This document shows, in pieces, positions 45,283 through 53,527 of a DNA stretch of 64,000 nucleotides. The translations under genes were made by a program, and so were the position numbers. Where the stretch lies: contig NZ_FPEI01000006.1 in assembly GCF_900117415.1 (NCBI RefSeq), positions 62,001-126,000 on the forward strand. The letters run 5' to 3'. The DNA is from Hyphomicrobium sp. CS1BSMeth3 (lineage in GTDB: Bacteria; Pseudomonadota; Alphaproteobacteria; Rhizobiales; Hyphomicrobiaceae). The notes beneath the pieces are model-generated. The model searched no databases, was not told where the DNA came from, and saw only the letters and a list, made by a program, of their open reading frames with translations. Numbering within the stretch: position 1 is the first letter of the stretch; every line of letters begins with the position of its first letter.

Positions 45283-46275
45283 CTATTTGCCTCGTGCCGC
45301 GCGAACGCGTCGCATGAGCGATGGGCCTATTCCTTCGGGCAGCGCCAGGAGGACCATGATCACCATCACCGCGTAGACGACGAGATGAAGGCCCGAGCCC
45401 GACGAGGAGAGCGCGCCGCGCAGCAGGCTCGCCAGCGGAATGATCAAGGCGGCGCCGAGAATAGGCCCTGATAGCGTTCCGACACCGCCGACAATGCAGA
45501 TGAGGGCAACCTGCAGCGAGAAGGAAAGGCCAGTGACGCTATCGGGATCGATGTAGAGCGTATATTGCGCGTGAAGGGTGCCGCATATGGCGGTGAATAG
45601 CGCCGAGATCATAATGGCAATCAGGCGTGCCCGCAGTGTTCTGACGCCGAGTGCCCGGGCTGCTGCATCGTCCTCGCGATAGGCGACGAGTGACGCCCCG
45701 AGCTTGCTCCGCTCGATGAGCAGGACGGTGCCCACGACGATCAACAGAAGCGCCAACGCCAGGATCGCGAAGGACTGCTTATCCGCGAAAACCATCCGCG
45801 CGAAGCTCGGCTCGAATGGAATGGAGAGGCCGTTCGAGCCTCCCGTTACGCTGCGCCAGATCGCGGCGACGATGTGAGCGATGGCGCCAAAAGCGAGCGT
45901 GGCCATGACGAAGAACGAGCCACGAAGCCGTACGGTCAAGGCACCGATGCCTAGTGCCGTGAGAGCCGCGAGGGCCGCACCGATGAGCATCCCGATCCAG
46001 GGCGACAAGCCGTAGATCAGCAGCAGATAGGTTGATGTGTACGCGCCAATCCCGAAGTAGGCGGCGTGCCCGATCGAAAGCTGCCCGGCATATCCGCCCG
46101 AGAGATTCCAGGCCGACGCGGCGGCTGCCCAAAGGAGTGTCGTGACGAGGATGTCGAGAGCGAATGGATCACGCACCGTCGCGATGAAGGCGAGACAGGC
46201 AACAGTGCCTGGCACGATCCAGTAAAGATCGGCCCACTCGCGGGCGGTGGCGGAGGCGCTCGTTGATATCGTCAT
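45283..46275 (-). CDS. Branched-chain-amino-acid-type ABC transporter permease, LivM-like
   Basis: 330-residue inner-membrane permease with about ten helices. LivM marks are LSGGYAGQLSIGHAAYFGIGAYT and VAYREDDAAARALGV, with the cytoplasmic docking helix, and GGVGTLSGPILGAAL near the end. The ATG overlaps the livH stop (ATGA), and the flavin reductase starts two bases after its stop. Together with livH, livG, livF and the binding protein at 47223 it forms a complete importer. Confidence 0.92.
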   Translation of the reverse strand: MTISTSASATAREWADLYWIVPGTVACLAFIATVRDPFALDILVTTLLWAAAASAWNLSGGYAGQLSIGHAAYFGIGAYTSTYLLLIYGLSPWIGMLIGAALAALTALGIGALTVRLRGSFFVMATLAFGAIAHIVAAIWRSVTGGSNGLSIPFEPSFARMVFADKQSFAILALALLLIVVGTVLLIERSKLGASLVAYREDDAAARALGVRTLRARLIAIMISALFTAICGTLHAQYTLYIDPDSVTGLSFSLQVALICIVGGVGTLSGPILGAALIIPLASLLRGALSSSGSGLHLVVYAVMVIMVLLALPEGIGPSLMRRVRAARGK

Positions 46276-47159
46276 GTAACGTCCATCACTTCAGCGCCGC
46301 GTTTGCCGAACAAGCCGGCAGGCATCACGAGGAGCACGACCACAAAGAACAGGAAGTACACGAGCTGTTTGACCTCGCTCCCGAGATAGAAGGCTGCGAA
46401 GGCCTCGATCACGCCGATCGCCAGCCCCGCAACCACCGCGCCCAGGAGGCTCCCCATGCCGCCGAGAACGACGACCACGAAGGCAACCAGGATGAACTCT
46501 CCGCCCGAGAATGGGTTGACGGGGAAGAGGGGCATGACGAGCACACCCGCGAGCGCCACGAGGGCCGATCCGAGTGCAAAGGTCATGCTGTAGATGCGGT
46601 CGACGTTCACGCCCATGAGGCGCGCCGAGCGACGGTCCTGTGCGGTCGCGCGAATGGCCATGCCGGTGTAGGTGTATTTGAGCATGGCGCCGACGGCCGC
46701 AGCCGTGACGATCGCGATGATGAAATTGATGAGGCGCGACCATGTGACGAGCACAGGTCCGATCTCGACGACGCTCGATGCGTACGGCACGAAGATCGAG
46801 CGGAAGTCCGCCGTCCAGAAGAGAAGAGCGAGATTTTGCAGGAGGACGGACAGGGCGAGTGTAACGAACACCTGCGCGATGTGAGGCGCATCTAGTGTGC
46901 GCCGGATCAAGAGCCATTCCGTCGCGATGCCGAACAGCCAGGCTGCCGGCAGCACGATGAGGATGGCTACATAGGGGTCGACCGAGAGCTGGGTGAACAG
47001 CCAGAAGGTGAAGTACATGGCGAGCATCATGTACTCACCATGGGCAAAATTGACGACGCGAAGCACACCGAAGACGAGGGTCAAGCCGACGCTCATGAGC
47101 GCGTAGATGCCACCGGCCAGTATCCCCGACACAAAGAGCTGAAGGAGGGTTTCGAGCAC
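46272..47159 (-). CDS. Branched-chain-amino-acid-type ABC transporter permease, LivH-like
   Basis: 295-residue permease starting with GTG at 47159 (GGGGAG upstream). It shows the LivH pattern: FVSGILAGGIYALMSVGLTLVFGVLRVVNFAHGEYMML at the start (helix 1-2), and VLGGMGSLLGAVVAGLAIGVIEAF near the C-terminus. It pairs with LivM across the inner membrane. It lies 63 bp after the binding-protein gene, within the same operon. Confidence 0.92.
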   Translation of the reverse strand: MLETLLQLFVSGILAGGIYALMSVGLTLVFGVLRVVNFAHGEYMMLAMYFTFWLFTQLSVDPYVAILIVLPAAWLFGIATEWLLIRRTLDAPHIAQVFVTLALSVLLQNLALLFWTADFRSIFVPYASSVVEIGPVLVTWSRLINFIIAIVTAAAVGAMLKYTYTGMAIRATAQDRRSARLMGVNVDRIYSMTFALGSALVALAGVLVMPLFPVNPFSGGEFILVAFVVVVLGGMGSLLGAVVAGLAIGVIEAFAAFYLGSEVKQLVYFLFFVVVLLVMPAGLFGKRGAEVMDVT

Positions 47160-47222
47160 TAGCCAGCTCCCCCATCCCGCCTGCGTGCTTCGCGCATACG
47201 CCTTCCCCCCGTCGCCGGATAG

Positions 47223-48464
47223 CTATTTGGAGCCAGGAGCAGGAAGCATGATCGGCTTGGCTGTTGCCAGCTCAAGCGGATAGACGACCGTCATCTTCTT
47301 GTCCTGCCACTGAACGACCGTCGCGAAGCTACGCACGTTCTGGCCTTTTGCGTCGAACTTCGCGCCCCAGCCATTGATGTAGGAGCCGATCGGCACGTCG
47401 AGCTTCATGACGGCCTCGCGCAGCTTGTCGGGCTCGGCACTCTCCGCCGTTCCGATCACATCGCGGAAAAGCGACCAGCCCGCGACGAAGCCGACGACTT
47501 CCTGAACGCTTGGTACGACCTTGTACTTCTCCTGATAGCGACGCTTGAACTCGGTGAGGTCCGCGCGCGCCTGCTCGGTCAGGCCGCCCGGATTGACGTC
47601 GGGCGGATAGGACGAGCTGAAAGTGCCATTGACCGCGTCGCCGAGGGCATCAGCGAGCGTCAGGGTCGAATGTCCGGCGCTCGTGCCGATATAAGCCTTC
47701 GGGACGAAGCGCAGCTCCTTCATCTGGCGGCCGAGAAGTACCGCGTCGTTGAAGAAGGCCGTCGCGATGAGCACATCGGGATTGGCGGCACGTAGCTTCA
47801 GAATAAGCGGCGAGAGATCCGTGTTCTTGGAGCCGGCGGGGTAGGTCTCGCGCAGCACCACCTGCACACCCGCTTCCTTCGCCGCGGCGACGTTCACGTC
47901 GGCCATCGAAATGCCGAAGCTCGATTCCTCGCCGACAATCGCGACGCGAATATCCTTTGGATCGCGCTTCAGCGTCGGCGCCACGACTTTCACTGTGTAG
48001 TCCATGGCCGGCGTACCGAGGCCGGCCGCGGGAAGAGCCACGCGGAAGGTGTATTTGAAGCCGCGTTCCGTGATCTGCTCGGCAATGGCGGCGCCTTCCC
48101 AGTAGAACACGCCGGCGCGCTCGGCCTCCTGCGTCGCGGGCATAGCGACTGCGGTCGTGGTGCTGCCGACGAGTATTTTGACGCCTGCCTGCGTGATGAG
48201 GCGATTGACCTCGGCGATGGCCGCCTGCGGGCTCGCTGCGTCGGCCTTTACGAGCTCGATCTTCTTGCCCTTCACGCCGCCGCGATCGTTGATCATCTCC
48301 GCGGCGACCACGACGCCTTGGAAGTTCTGCGTCCCGAATACGGCGGTTGGTCCCGTGAGCGGGAAGACTGTACCGACCTTGATCGTTTCCTGCGCCGTCG
48401 CGGGTGCCGCTGCGAGAACGGCAATGCCGAGTAAGCTACTCGTCAGCATCGGCTTCAAACTCAT
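47223..48464 (-). CDS. ABC transporter substrate-binding protein, Leu/Ile/Val-type
   Basis: 413-residue periplasmic binding protein, type I fold (peripla_BP_6). GAGGAG precedes the ATG at 48464. Signal peptide cleavage comes after ATA (residue ~24), then QETIKVGTVFPLTGPTAVFG. The inner domain has INDRGGVKGKKIELVKADAA and VGSTTTAVAMPATQEAERAGV. It captures the solute for the LivHMGF set read downstream. Family members bind amino acids, amides, urea or aromatic acids. It is the first gene of the operon; the 738 bp gap upstream holds candidate control sites. Confidence 0.9.
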   Translation of the reverse strand: MSLKPMLTSSLLGIAVLAAAPATAQETIKVGTVFPLTGPTAVFGTQNFQGVVVAAEMINDRGGVKGKKIELVKADAASPQAAIAEVNRLITQAGVKILVGSTTTAVAMPATQEAERAGVFYWEGAAIAEQITERGFKYTFRVALPAAGLGTPAMDYTVKVVAPTLKRDPKDIRVAIVGEESSFGISMADVNVAAAKEAGVQVVLRETYPAGSKNTDLSPLILKLRAANPDVLIATAFFNDAVLLGRQMKELRFVPKAYIGTSAGHSTLTLADALGDAVNGTFSSSYPPDVNPGGLTEQARADLTEFKRRYQEKYKVVPSVQEVVGFVAGWSLFRDVIGTAESAEPDKLREAVMKLDVPIGSYINGWGAKFDAKGQNVRSFATVVQWQDKKMTVVYPLELATAKPIMLPAPGSK

Positions 48465-48729
48465 AACCTTCTCCTCAGCCAAGTCAGCGGTTCAAGACAT
48501 GTGCATTGCGCAGTGTGAAGTCCTGCGCCGGTCGCGGTCATGAGCCGATGCTTTGAGAGCTATCGCGATCCCCCTCGCGGGAGGCGTATCACCGCGCCGC
48601 CCCGCAACTTCGAAATCCCGATCAGCCCCGTCTCGCATCTTGGCGCAAGAGCATTGGAAACGACGCGCGGCGTACGACTCCAATTGCGGCAAATGATGAC
48701 CGAATAGGCGGCAGAGAGGTCAAAAATAA

Positions 48730-48779
48730 GACATATGATCCTCTAATGACCAAATTTAGTCGAATATTTGATCTATGTC
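48730..48779. promoter_or_regulatory. Nested dyad: GACATA ... TATGTC around GAC-N-AAATTT-N-GTC
   Basis: GACATA (48730) and TATGTC (48774-48779) are mirror images about 48754.5, and the inner GAC-C-AAATTT-A-GTC (48748-48761) has the same centre. It lies 266 bp before the binding-protein start. The same GACATA/TATGTC half-sites form a perfect palindrome at 53349-53360 before the second Liv operon. Candidate operator; not tested. Confidence 0.35.
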
Positions 48780-48994
48780 AAAAAAGATTCGGAGCATGGG
48801 TGATAGGCGGTCGAGTTTGTGCCGAAGCTCCGGGTGCTCGTGCCGCGCTAAATGCCTGCGTAATGGTCCTCACGGCTTTTCCGTTGCCGACGACGCAAGG
48901 CGGGGCGGGCCCCCGCTTACGAGGCGGATCGCGGCTGGCGTGCCCCGGATTCGTTCCCGTGTGTTGTTCTCATTGAAGATATCGACTTAAAAAT

Positions 48995-49015
48995 AGACGA
49001 TTGACAGAAAATCGT
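48995..49015. promoter_or_regulatory. Small hairpin GACGAT-N9-ATCGTC
   Basis: Perfect six-base arms around TGACAGAAA, about 190 bp upstream of the cupin gene. It may be an operator for the cupin/monooxygenase operon or a weak terminator; A-rich and T-rich flanks lie on either side. Confidence 0.3.
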
Positions 49016-49202
49016 CCGTTTAATATGGATGGGGATGGTCGTACTCGCGAAGTCGGCCGTCCGAGTGCCTCCACATCATCGATCTGGCTGATGTGGCGCC
49101 CCTAGCGCGGTGGCTGCGCGTGGTGACGGGCAGGAGGCTAGCGCCCATCGAAGACGCGCGAGCTGCCGGCGACCACGCAGGATCAGTATCCGGGAGACAT
49201 CG

Positions 49203-49721
49203 ATGGACATCGAAGTGCATCGCCTGAAAGGAAACGGGCGCGTTCCCAATTCCCGCTTTCCCTTGGTCATTTATCGCGGTGGCATCACCGAGCCGCCTCT
49301 CGAGATGGAGGCGAAGCTTCGCCGGAACGAGTGGCCGCCCGACTGGCACACGTCATTCGGCATGTACCCCAAGCACCATTTTCACAGCGATGCCCACGAG
49401 CTTATCGCCGTGACGCGGGGCACGCTCAACGGTCGCTTCGGCGGCCACGACGGTATCGACGTCATGCTGAGCATGGGCGATCTGGTCGTCATCCCGGCAG
49501 GCGTGGGCCACTTTGGCGTGTCCATTACGGATGACCTGCGCCTGACTGGAGCCTTCCCGCTTGGCTTTGGTATCCACGATTTCCGCCTCGGCTATCCCGA
49601 CGAGTACACGCGCATGGTGGCGCGCTCGCGTCGCGTGCCCCTCCCGAGCATGGATCCTCTCCACGGGGCCGGCGGGCCTCTCGTTGAACTGTGGGCCGAA
49701 GCAGAGCAGGGAGTGGAATAG
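49203..49721 (+). CDS. Cupin domain protein (YjlB-like)
   Basis: 172-residue single-domain cupin. The metal-binding motif is seen in YPKHHFHSDAHELIAVTRG (HxHx...E) and the second cupin motif in MGDLVVIPAGVGHFGV. GGGAGA precedes the ATG at 49203. Its stop overlaps the start of the FAD monooxygenase by one base (TAGTG), so the two are translationally linked. Members of this group are of unknown activity; a metal-dependent isomerase, dioxygenase or product-binding role is possible. Confidence 0.8.
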   Translation: MDIEVHRLKGNGRVPNSRFPLVIYRGGITEPPLEMEAKLRRNEWPPDWHTSFGMYPKHHFHSDAHELIAVTRGTLNGRFGGHDGIDVMLSMGDLVVIPAGVGHFGVSITDDLRLTGAFPLGFGIHDFRLGYPDEYTRMVARSRRVPLPSMDPLHGAGGPLVELWAEAEQGVE

Positions 49722-50833
49722 TGCCTTCTGCAGAGATCGTCGGCGGCGGCATCGCCGGGCTAGTTGCAGCCGTCGTGCTGGCGCGGAGGGGGTGGTCCGT
49801 TCGCGTCCATGAGAGGAGCCCCACTCTACGGGCAAGCGGGAACGGCATCACCATATTCGAGAACGGCCTGCGCATTCTCGAGGCGATCGAGCCCGACGAG
49901 GATGCCAGTGCGTACGGCTATGTGCTCGACCGCTGGATCATCTATCACAACACCGGCGAGATTGCTGTCGAGCACGATCCGTACGAATCCACTGGCGGCC
50001 GCATTACGATGTTCGCCCGGCAAGCCATCATCGATTTCCTGGCGAAGTCCGCAAGGGCAGCCGGCGTCGAGATCGTGCTTGGATCGAAGGTCGTCGGCGC
50101 CGAGCGCGAGGGCGCTGTCCTCCTCGAGGACGGTACGCGCTTGACCGCGGATCTGGTCATCGGCGCTGACGGGATTCACTCGGTTGTGCGGCGCTCCGTT
50201 GCGGGCAATCTGCCTCTCGGTGAGCACCGCAAGGTCGCGATCCGGATGCTCATTCCGACCGAGGACAAGGATTTCCCCGGCGGCAACAATCGCATTGGCC
50301 GCGAATACAATCACCCGAACGGTCGCCGCGTGGGTATCCTGCCGGTCTCGCCGACCGTGTCTTACATGATTGTCGCGGCTCTCAAGGAAGACACGGCGGC
50401 GCACGCCGTGCCGATCGATCCCAAGGCGTGGACGGAGTCCTTCCCGACAATCGGGACTTTCTTCGAGCGCGCGGGAGATATGGGGCACTGCGATGTCTAC
50501 TACTCCATATCGCCGCCCAGTTGGCACTTTGGACGCTGCGCGCTCATCGGCGATGCCGCTCATGGGATGACGCCTGCGCTAGGCCAGGGGGCGTGCTCGT
50601 CCATGATGACGGCCTACGCGCTCGCATCCAGTGATTTCGAGAGCGGTCCCTTGGAGGCGGTGCTCGGCCAATGGGAGAAGCGCATTCGTCCTCTGATCGA
50701 CTTCACGCAGGACTACGCGGCAGGCATAACGGCCGGTCGTCTGGATCCGAAGAACGAGATCTTCTTCAGCGCGCCGGAATTGAGGTCTCTCCTCAACACG
50801 GACGTTCCCGGCTGGTTCAAGAAGTCCGCCTGA
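49721..50833 (+). CDS. Class A FAD-dependent aromatic monooxygenase
   Basis: 370 residues from the GTG at 49721. It has the three marks of single-component flavin hydroxylases: AEIVGGGIAGLVAAVVLARRG at the start, the NAD(P)H/FAD segment LTADLVIGADGIHSVVR near residue 145, and CALIGDAAHGMTPALGQGA near 275. Such enzymes hydroxylate an activated aromatic or N-heteroaromatic acid using NAD(P)H and O2 (salicylate- or 6-hydroxynicotinate-type). Its operon is cupin, monooxygenase and a small unknown protein, between two Liv-type importers, fitting uptake and oxidation of an aromatic or heteroaromatic acid. Substrate is not known. Confidence 0.87.
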   Translation: MPSAEIVGGGIAGLVAAVVLARRGWSVRVHERSPTLRASGNGITIFENGLRILEAIEPDEDASAYGYVLDRWIIYHNTGEIAVEHDPYESTGGRITMFARQAIIDFLAKSARAAGVEIVLGSKVVGAEREGAVLLEDGTRLTADLVIGADGIHSVVRRSVAGNLPLGEHRKVAIRMLIPTEDKDFPGGNNRIGREYNHPNGRRVGILPVSPTVSYMIVAALKEDTAAHAVPIDPKAWTESFPTIGTFFERAGDMGHCDVYYSISPPSWHFGRCALIGDAAHGMTPALGQGACSSMMTAYALASSDFESGPLEAVLGQWEKRIRPLIDFTQDYAAGITAGRLDPKNEIFFSAPELRSLLNTDVPGWFKKSA

Positions 50834-50864
50834 TACGCCCTCGACAGACACAGAGAGCCAAACA

Positions 50865-51179
50865 ATGAGCAGCGAGACCAAGTTCAAAGCGCCGCCGCGT
50901 CCGGAGGACTATGACACACTCTCCGACGCCTCGGGGTATGCACGTCCCACCGATGATTTCGGCGAGACGGCAGCGGCGATCGATCCTATCGGCAACCTTC
51001 TCAAGCTGCGAAAGATGCTGATCGACAAGCGCCGATATCTGGCCCAGGACGCGATCACCTATCCGGTGGCCTTTGTCGGTCGCGCGCAGGACATTGCCGA
51101 GCTTCAGAAGCTCATCGACCAGCTAGATGTCGCGATCGATCACGAGCGCAGCATTCAGGACGCAGCGCTGAGCTCTTAG
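50865..51179 (+). CDS. Small protein of unknown function following the monooxygenase
   Basis: 104 residues. The first half is acidic and poorly ordered (RPEDYDTLSDASGYARPTDD); the second is helical with a coiled-coil-like IAELQKLIDQLDVAIDHERS. No signal, no membrane helix, no family recognised. GAGAG lies 8-12 bases before the ATG. It is 31 bp behind the FAD monooxygenase and almost surely co-transcribed, so it could be an accessory chain. Confidence 0.6.
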   Translation: MSSETKFKAPPRPEDYDTLSDASGYARPTDDFGETAAAIDPIGNLLKLRKMLIDKRRYLAQDAITYPVAFVGRAQDIAELQKLIDQLDVAIDHERSIQDAALSS

Positions 51180-51230
51180 GCGTGCACGGCGAGGCGTAGC
51201 CACAGGCACCTGTTGCGAAGCAGGGCAAGC

Positions 51231-51407
51231 TTAAGATTTGCATTTTTCACCAACGGGCGCGCCAACGATAGCCTGGAGGTCCTTCCAGACGAGATGGACG
51301 TCGGCATTCGGCAGGCGCGCCAGAACCTCAAACGGCCCCGTCAGGTCGAGTTGGGTCAAGCGCGGAAAGAGTGCCGGTCCAATCTGGTGGCGAACGGCGA
51401 TGCTCAT
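51231..51407 (-). pseudogene. N-terminal stub of a DJ-1/PfpI-type (isonitrile hydratase-like) gene
   Basis: From the ATG at 51407 to TAA at 51231 there are 58 residues reading LTQLDLTGPFEVLARLPNADVHLVWKDL, the well-conserved first segment of isonitrile hydratase-like DJ-1/PfpI proteins, which are usually ~230 residues with the catalytic Cys well beyond this point. The chain leaves the family after WKDLQAIV and stops. The ATG overlaps the nitrilase stop (ATGA), so the intact ancestor was coupled to the nitrilase. The remaining ~170 residues are not in the following DNA. Confidence 0.6.
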
Positions 51408-52456
51408 TGCGGCCTACCTCTCTCCATGGGGCGCTCGGAGCGCAGGTCCTCTGCATCGGCGGGCTGAGCGATAGCCGAATCGAGGTATCGCGCTGGCTCG
51501 CGGGCTGACCTGTCGACCTTCAGATCGAAGATGTCGAAGCGATTGTAATAACCGACGACATCATGAAACTGCTTCGGCTCGACCGACAATGCCGTGTCGA
51601 TCTCACCATAGACGATGCCCTCCTCGCCACTGATCACTTCGCTCATCACGGAGCCTGTCGGATCGAGGATCATCGACACGCTCTTGGGGGAGCGCTCGAT
51701 GATCTCGCGAATGCTCTTGTCCTCACGCGCGACTGCGGCGATGAGCTTTTCGTCAGCGAGTGCGGATGAAACGATGTTGAAGACCTTCGCCTCGAATGCG
51801 TGCGCACCTGCACGGATCTCGATGGCCTTGCGCAGATCGTAGCCGGTGTTGTCGCTCGGCGGGCGCGTCGGCCAGATGGGCGGATAAGTCGAGATGTGCA
51901 CCTGCTCGCCTTCGGCCATGAGAGCGTAGCGCGACAGCGGGTTGGTGTTCTCGCCGCAGATCAGCATGCCAACACGGCCGACCTCGGTTGGCGCGACGCG
52001 CAAGCCGCGCGCATCGCCATTCGCCCAGATCAGCTTCTCGTAGAAGGTCGGGACAAGCTTGCGATGATGATTGAGGATGCTGCCATCCGGACCGATCAGC
52101 AGATTGGAGTTCCAGAGACAGCCGACACTCGCATCCGTGCCTTCGCTGATACCGGTTGAAACATAGACTCCATATTCACGGGCGGCGGCGCAAAGGCGCG
52201 CTACCTCCTGGCCGTCTTTTCGGACGGACTGCATCGCGAGCGCTCGGAAGAAGTCATGGTTCTCGATCGGTGGCCGCAGCGCCGCCCAAATCGGGAAGCC
52301 GGGAATAAAACTTTCGGGAAATGCCACCAGCGCGGCGCCCTTCTTCGCAGCCTCGCGAATAAAGGCGATGGCCTTGTCGACCGTTGCGTCGGCATCCAGG
52401 AAGACCGACGCGATGTGGCAGGCGGCGGCCTTGAAGCGTGGATAATTCTGCGGCAT
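51404..52456 (-). CDS. Nitrilase (carbon-nitrogen hydrolase)
   Basis: 350 residues. The catalytic triad is complete: Glu48 in AFPESFIPGFP, Lys133 in HHRKLVPTFYEK and Cys167 in LICGENTNPLSRY. The CGENTNP motif and total length fit true nitrilases, which convert a nitrile to acid and ammonia, rather than amidases or cyanide hydratases. The upstream TrmB-like regulator is only 23 bp away on the same strand. A truncated isonitrile hydratase-like frame is coupled at its end. Aliphatic versus arylacetonitrile preference cannot be told. Confidence 0.92.
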   Translation of the reverse strand: MPQNYPRFKAAACHIASVFLDADATVDKAIAFIREAAKKGAALVAFPESFIPGFPIWAALRPPIENHDFFRALAMQSVRKDGQEVARLCAAAREYGVYVSTGISEGTDASVGCLWNSNLLIGPDGSILNHHRKLVPTFYEKLIWANGDARGLRVAPTEVGRVGMLICGENTNPLSRYALMAEGEQVHISTYPPIWPTRPPSDNTGYDLRKAIEIRAGAHAFEAKVFNIVSSALADEKLIAAVAREDKSIREIIERSPKSVSMILDPTGSVMSEVISGEEGIVYGEIDTALSVEPKQFHDVVGYYNRFDIFDLKVDRSAREPARYLDSAIAQPADAEDLRSERPMERGRPQ

Positions 52457-52479
52457 GCGAAGGTTCCGATAGGTTTGGC

Positions 52480-53280
52480 TTACTTGTTGGAATGCAGGTG
52501 TGCGAGCTTACCGCGGCCCGGACGCCGTCCCGCATTCTGGGCTGGCTGGCTGGTGGCCCATAGCGTCTCGAACAGCCCTGTCTGCATTGCTGCGAACTCC
52601 GCGCTTTCAATGGTCATGGCGAAGTTCTCCTTGCGGGATGAAATCAGGGCGACGGTGTCGTCGTAGATGTACGTCGTCATCGAGAAGCTGAAATGCTCGG
52701 GAGCGTAGCGCAGAATGCGCAACTCCGCGGGATTGTCGGACCAGAACTTGTGCAGGTCCTTGGTCGCCGACCGCACGACGCGTAGCGTGACGCCGGCCTC
52801 GATGCGCCGCCGAACATTGTCATCCATCCACGCGCGTCCCGGGACCTCATAGAGATCGCTCATGGAGAGAATACCGAGCAGCATCTTGCTGCGGCAAGCG
52901 ATCGTCTCGTCCAGGACGGCTTTGATCCCGTCCGATCCCTGGAAGTATCGAACCTTCGGCTTCGCCGGTGTGCGATTGTGCAGCGACAGAAGCTCCGGCA
53001 TGACGGCCTCGAGCTTCTTGCGTCGCTCCTCGACGATCTCGAGCACGCGCGCCGGCGACTCCGCCGCGATCAGCATGGAGCGCTCGCCCGCTTGCGGTAT
53101 CTCGTTTACGAGCCGCTGCTCGAGCAGGCGCGAGAAAACGTCGTAGGCATTCGTGCGGCTGATGTCGGCCTTGCGGGCGATGTCGCGCATCGGCGCCTGC
53201 CCGAGCTCGAGCGCCGCCAGATAGAAGCGCACTTCGGTCTCGTGCAGGCCGATATCCGTCAGGGCACGTTCGATAGCCAT
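52480..53280 (-). CDS. TrmB-family transcriptional regulator
   Basis: 266 residues from the ATG at 53280 (AAGGAA upstream); longer in-frame starts have no family support. The N-terminal winged helix has HETEVRFYLAALELGQAPMRDIARKADISRTNAYDVFSRLLEQRL, typical of TrmB. The C-terminal domain (LLGILSMSDLYEVPGRAWMD; RILRYAPEHFSFSMTTYIYDD) is a phospholipase-D-like sensor. It is divergent from the second Liv operon and upstream of the nitrilase, so both are candidate targets. The 247 bp region before it contains strong inverted repeats. Confidence 0.85.
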   Translation of the reverse strand: MAIERALTDIGLHETEVRFYLAALELGQAPMRDIARKADISRTNAYDVFSRLLEQRLVNEIPQAGERSMLIAAESPARVLEIVEERRKKLEAVMPELLSLHNRTPAKPKVRYFQGSDGIKAVLDETIACRSKMLLGILSMSDLYEVPGRAWMDDNVRRRIEAGVTLRVVRSATKDLHKFWSDNPAELRILRYAPEHFSFSMTTYIYDDTVALISSRKENFAMTIESAEFAAMQTGLFETLWATSQPAQNAGRRPGRGKLAHLHSNK

Positions 53281-53348
53281 TGAGTTCCTTGAATGGTTCC
53301 CGATGCCGGATACGCGTGTGCGCCGCACACTGCCACCTATTGATATCC

Positions 53349-53447
53349 TATGTCGACATAGATTGACACTCATTCGTTCGTACGAGTTAAAAATGTGCAC
53401 ATAGCCAGCAATACGTGCACACAGCGGCGTTGCATTGAGTGTCAATC
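53349..53447. promoter_or_regulatory. Control region with perfect palindrome and 12-base inverted repeat
   Basis: TATGTCGACATA (53349-53360) is a perfect palindrome. It adjoins GATTGACACTCA (53361-53372), whose exact inverse TGAGTGTCAATC sits at 53436-53447. Between them are two GTGCAC hexamers (53395, 53415). TTGACA at 53363 with TTAAAA 18 bases later could be the promoter of the second Liv operon. Likely binding sites for the adjoining TrmB regulator; inferred. Confidence 0.45.
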
Positions 53448-53527
53448 CATGCTGACTATAGATCGATCGGGGTCCGAAAGGCCTCTTCCGCAGCTTGCGC
53501 ATTCGCGCGATTGACACTGGGGGCTTT

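Larger units (their letters stand above)
48465..49202. other. 738 bp divergent gap without a supported gene
   Basis: It separates the minus-strand Liv operon from the plus-strand cupin/monooxygenase operon. No open frame here has both an RBS and recognisable protein character. It holds a nested AT-rich dyad (48730-48779) and a hairpin (48995-49015), both listed separately. Confidence 0.5.

Noticed and set aside
48746-48990. Overlapping short plus-strand open frames in the 738 bp gap
   Set aside because: No RBS, low-complexity Arg/Gly-rich readings in several frames; not supported as genes.
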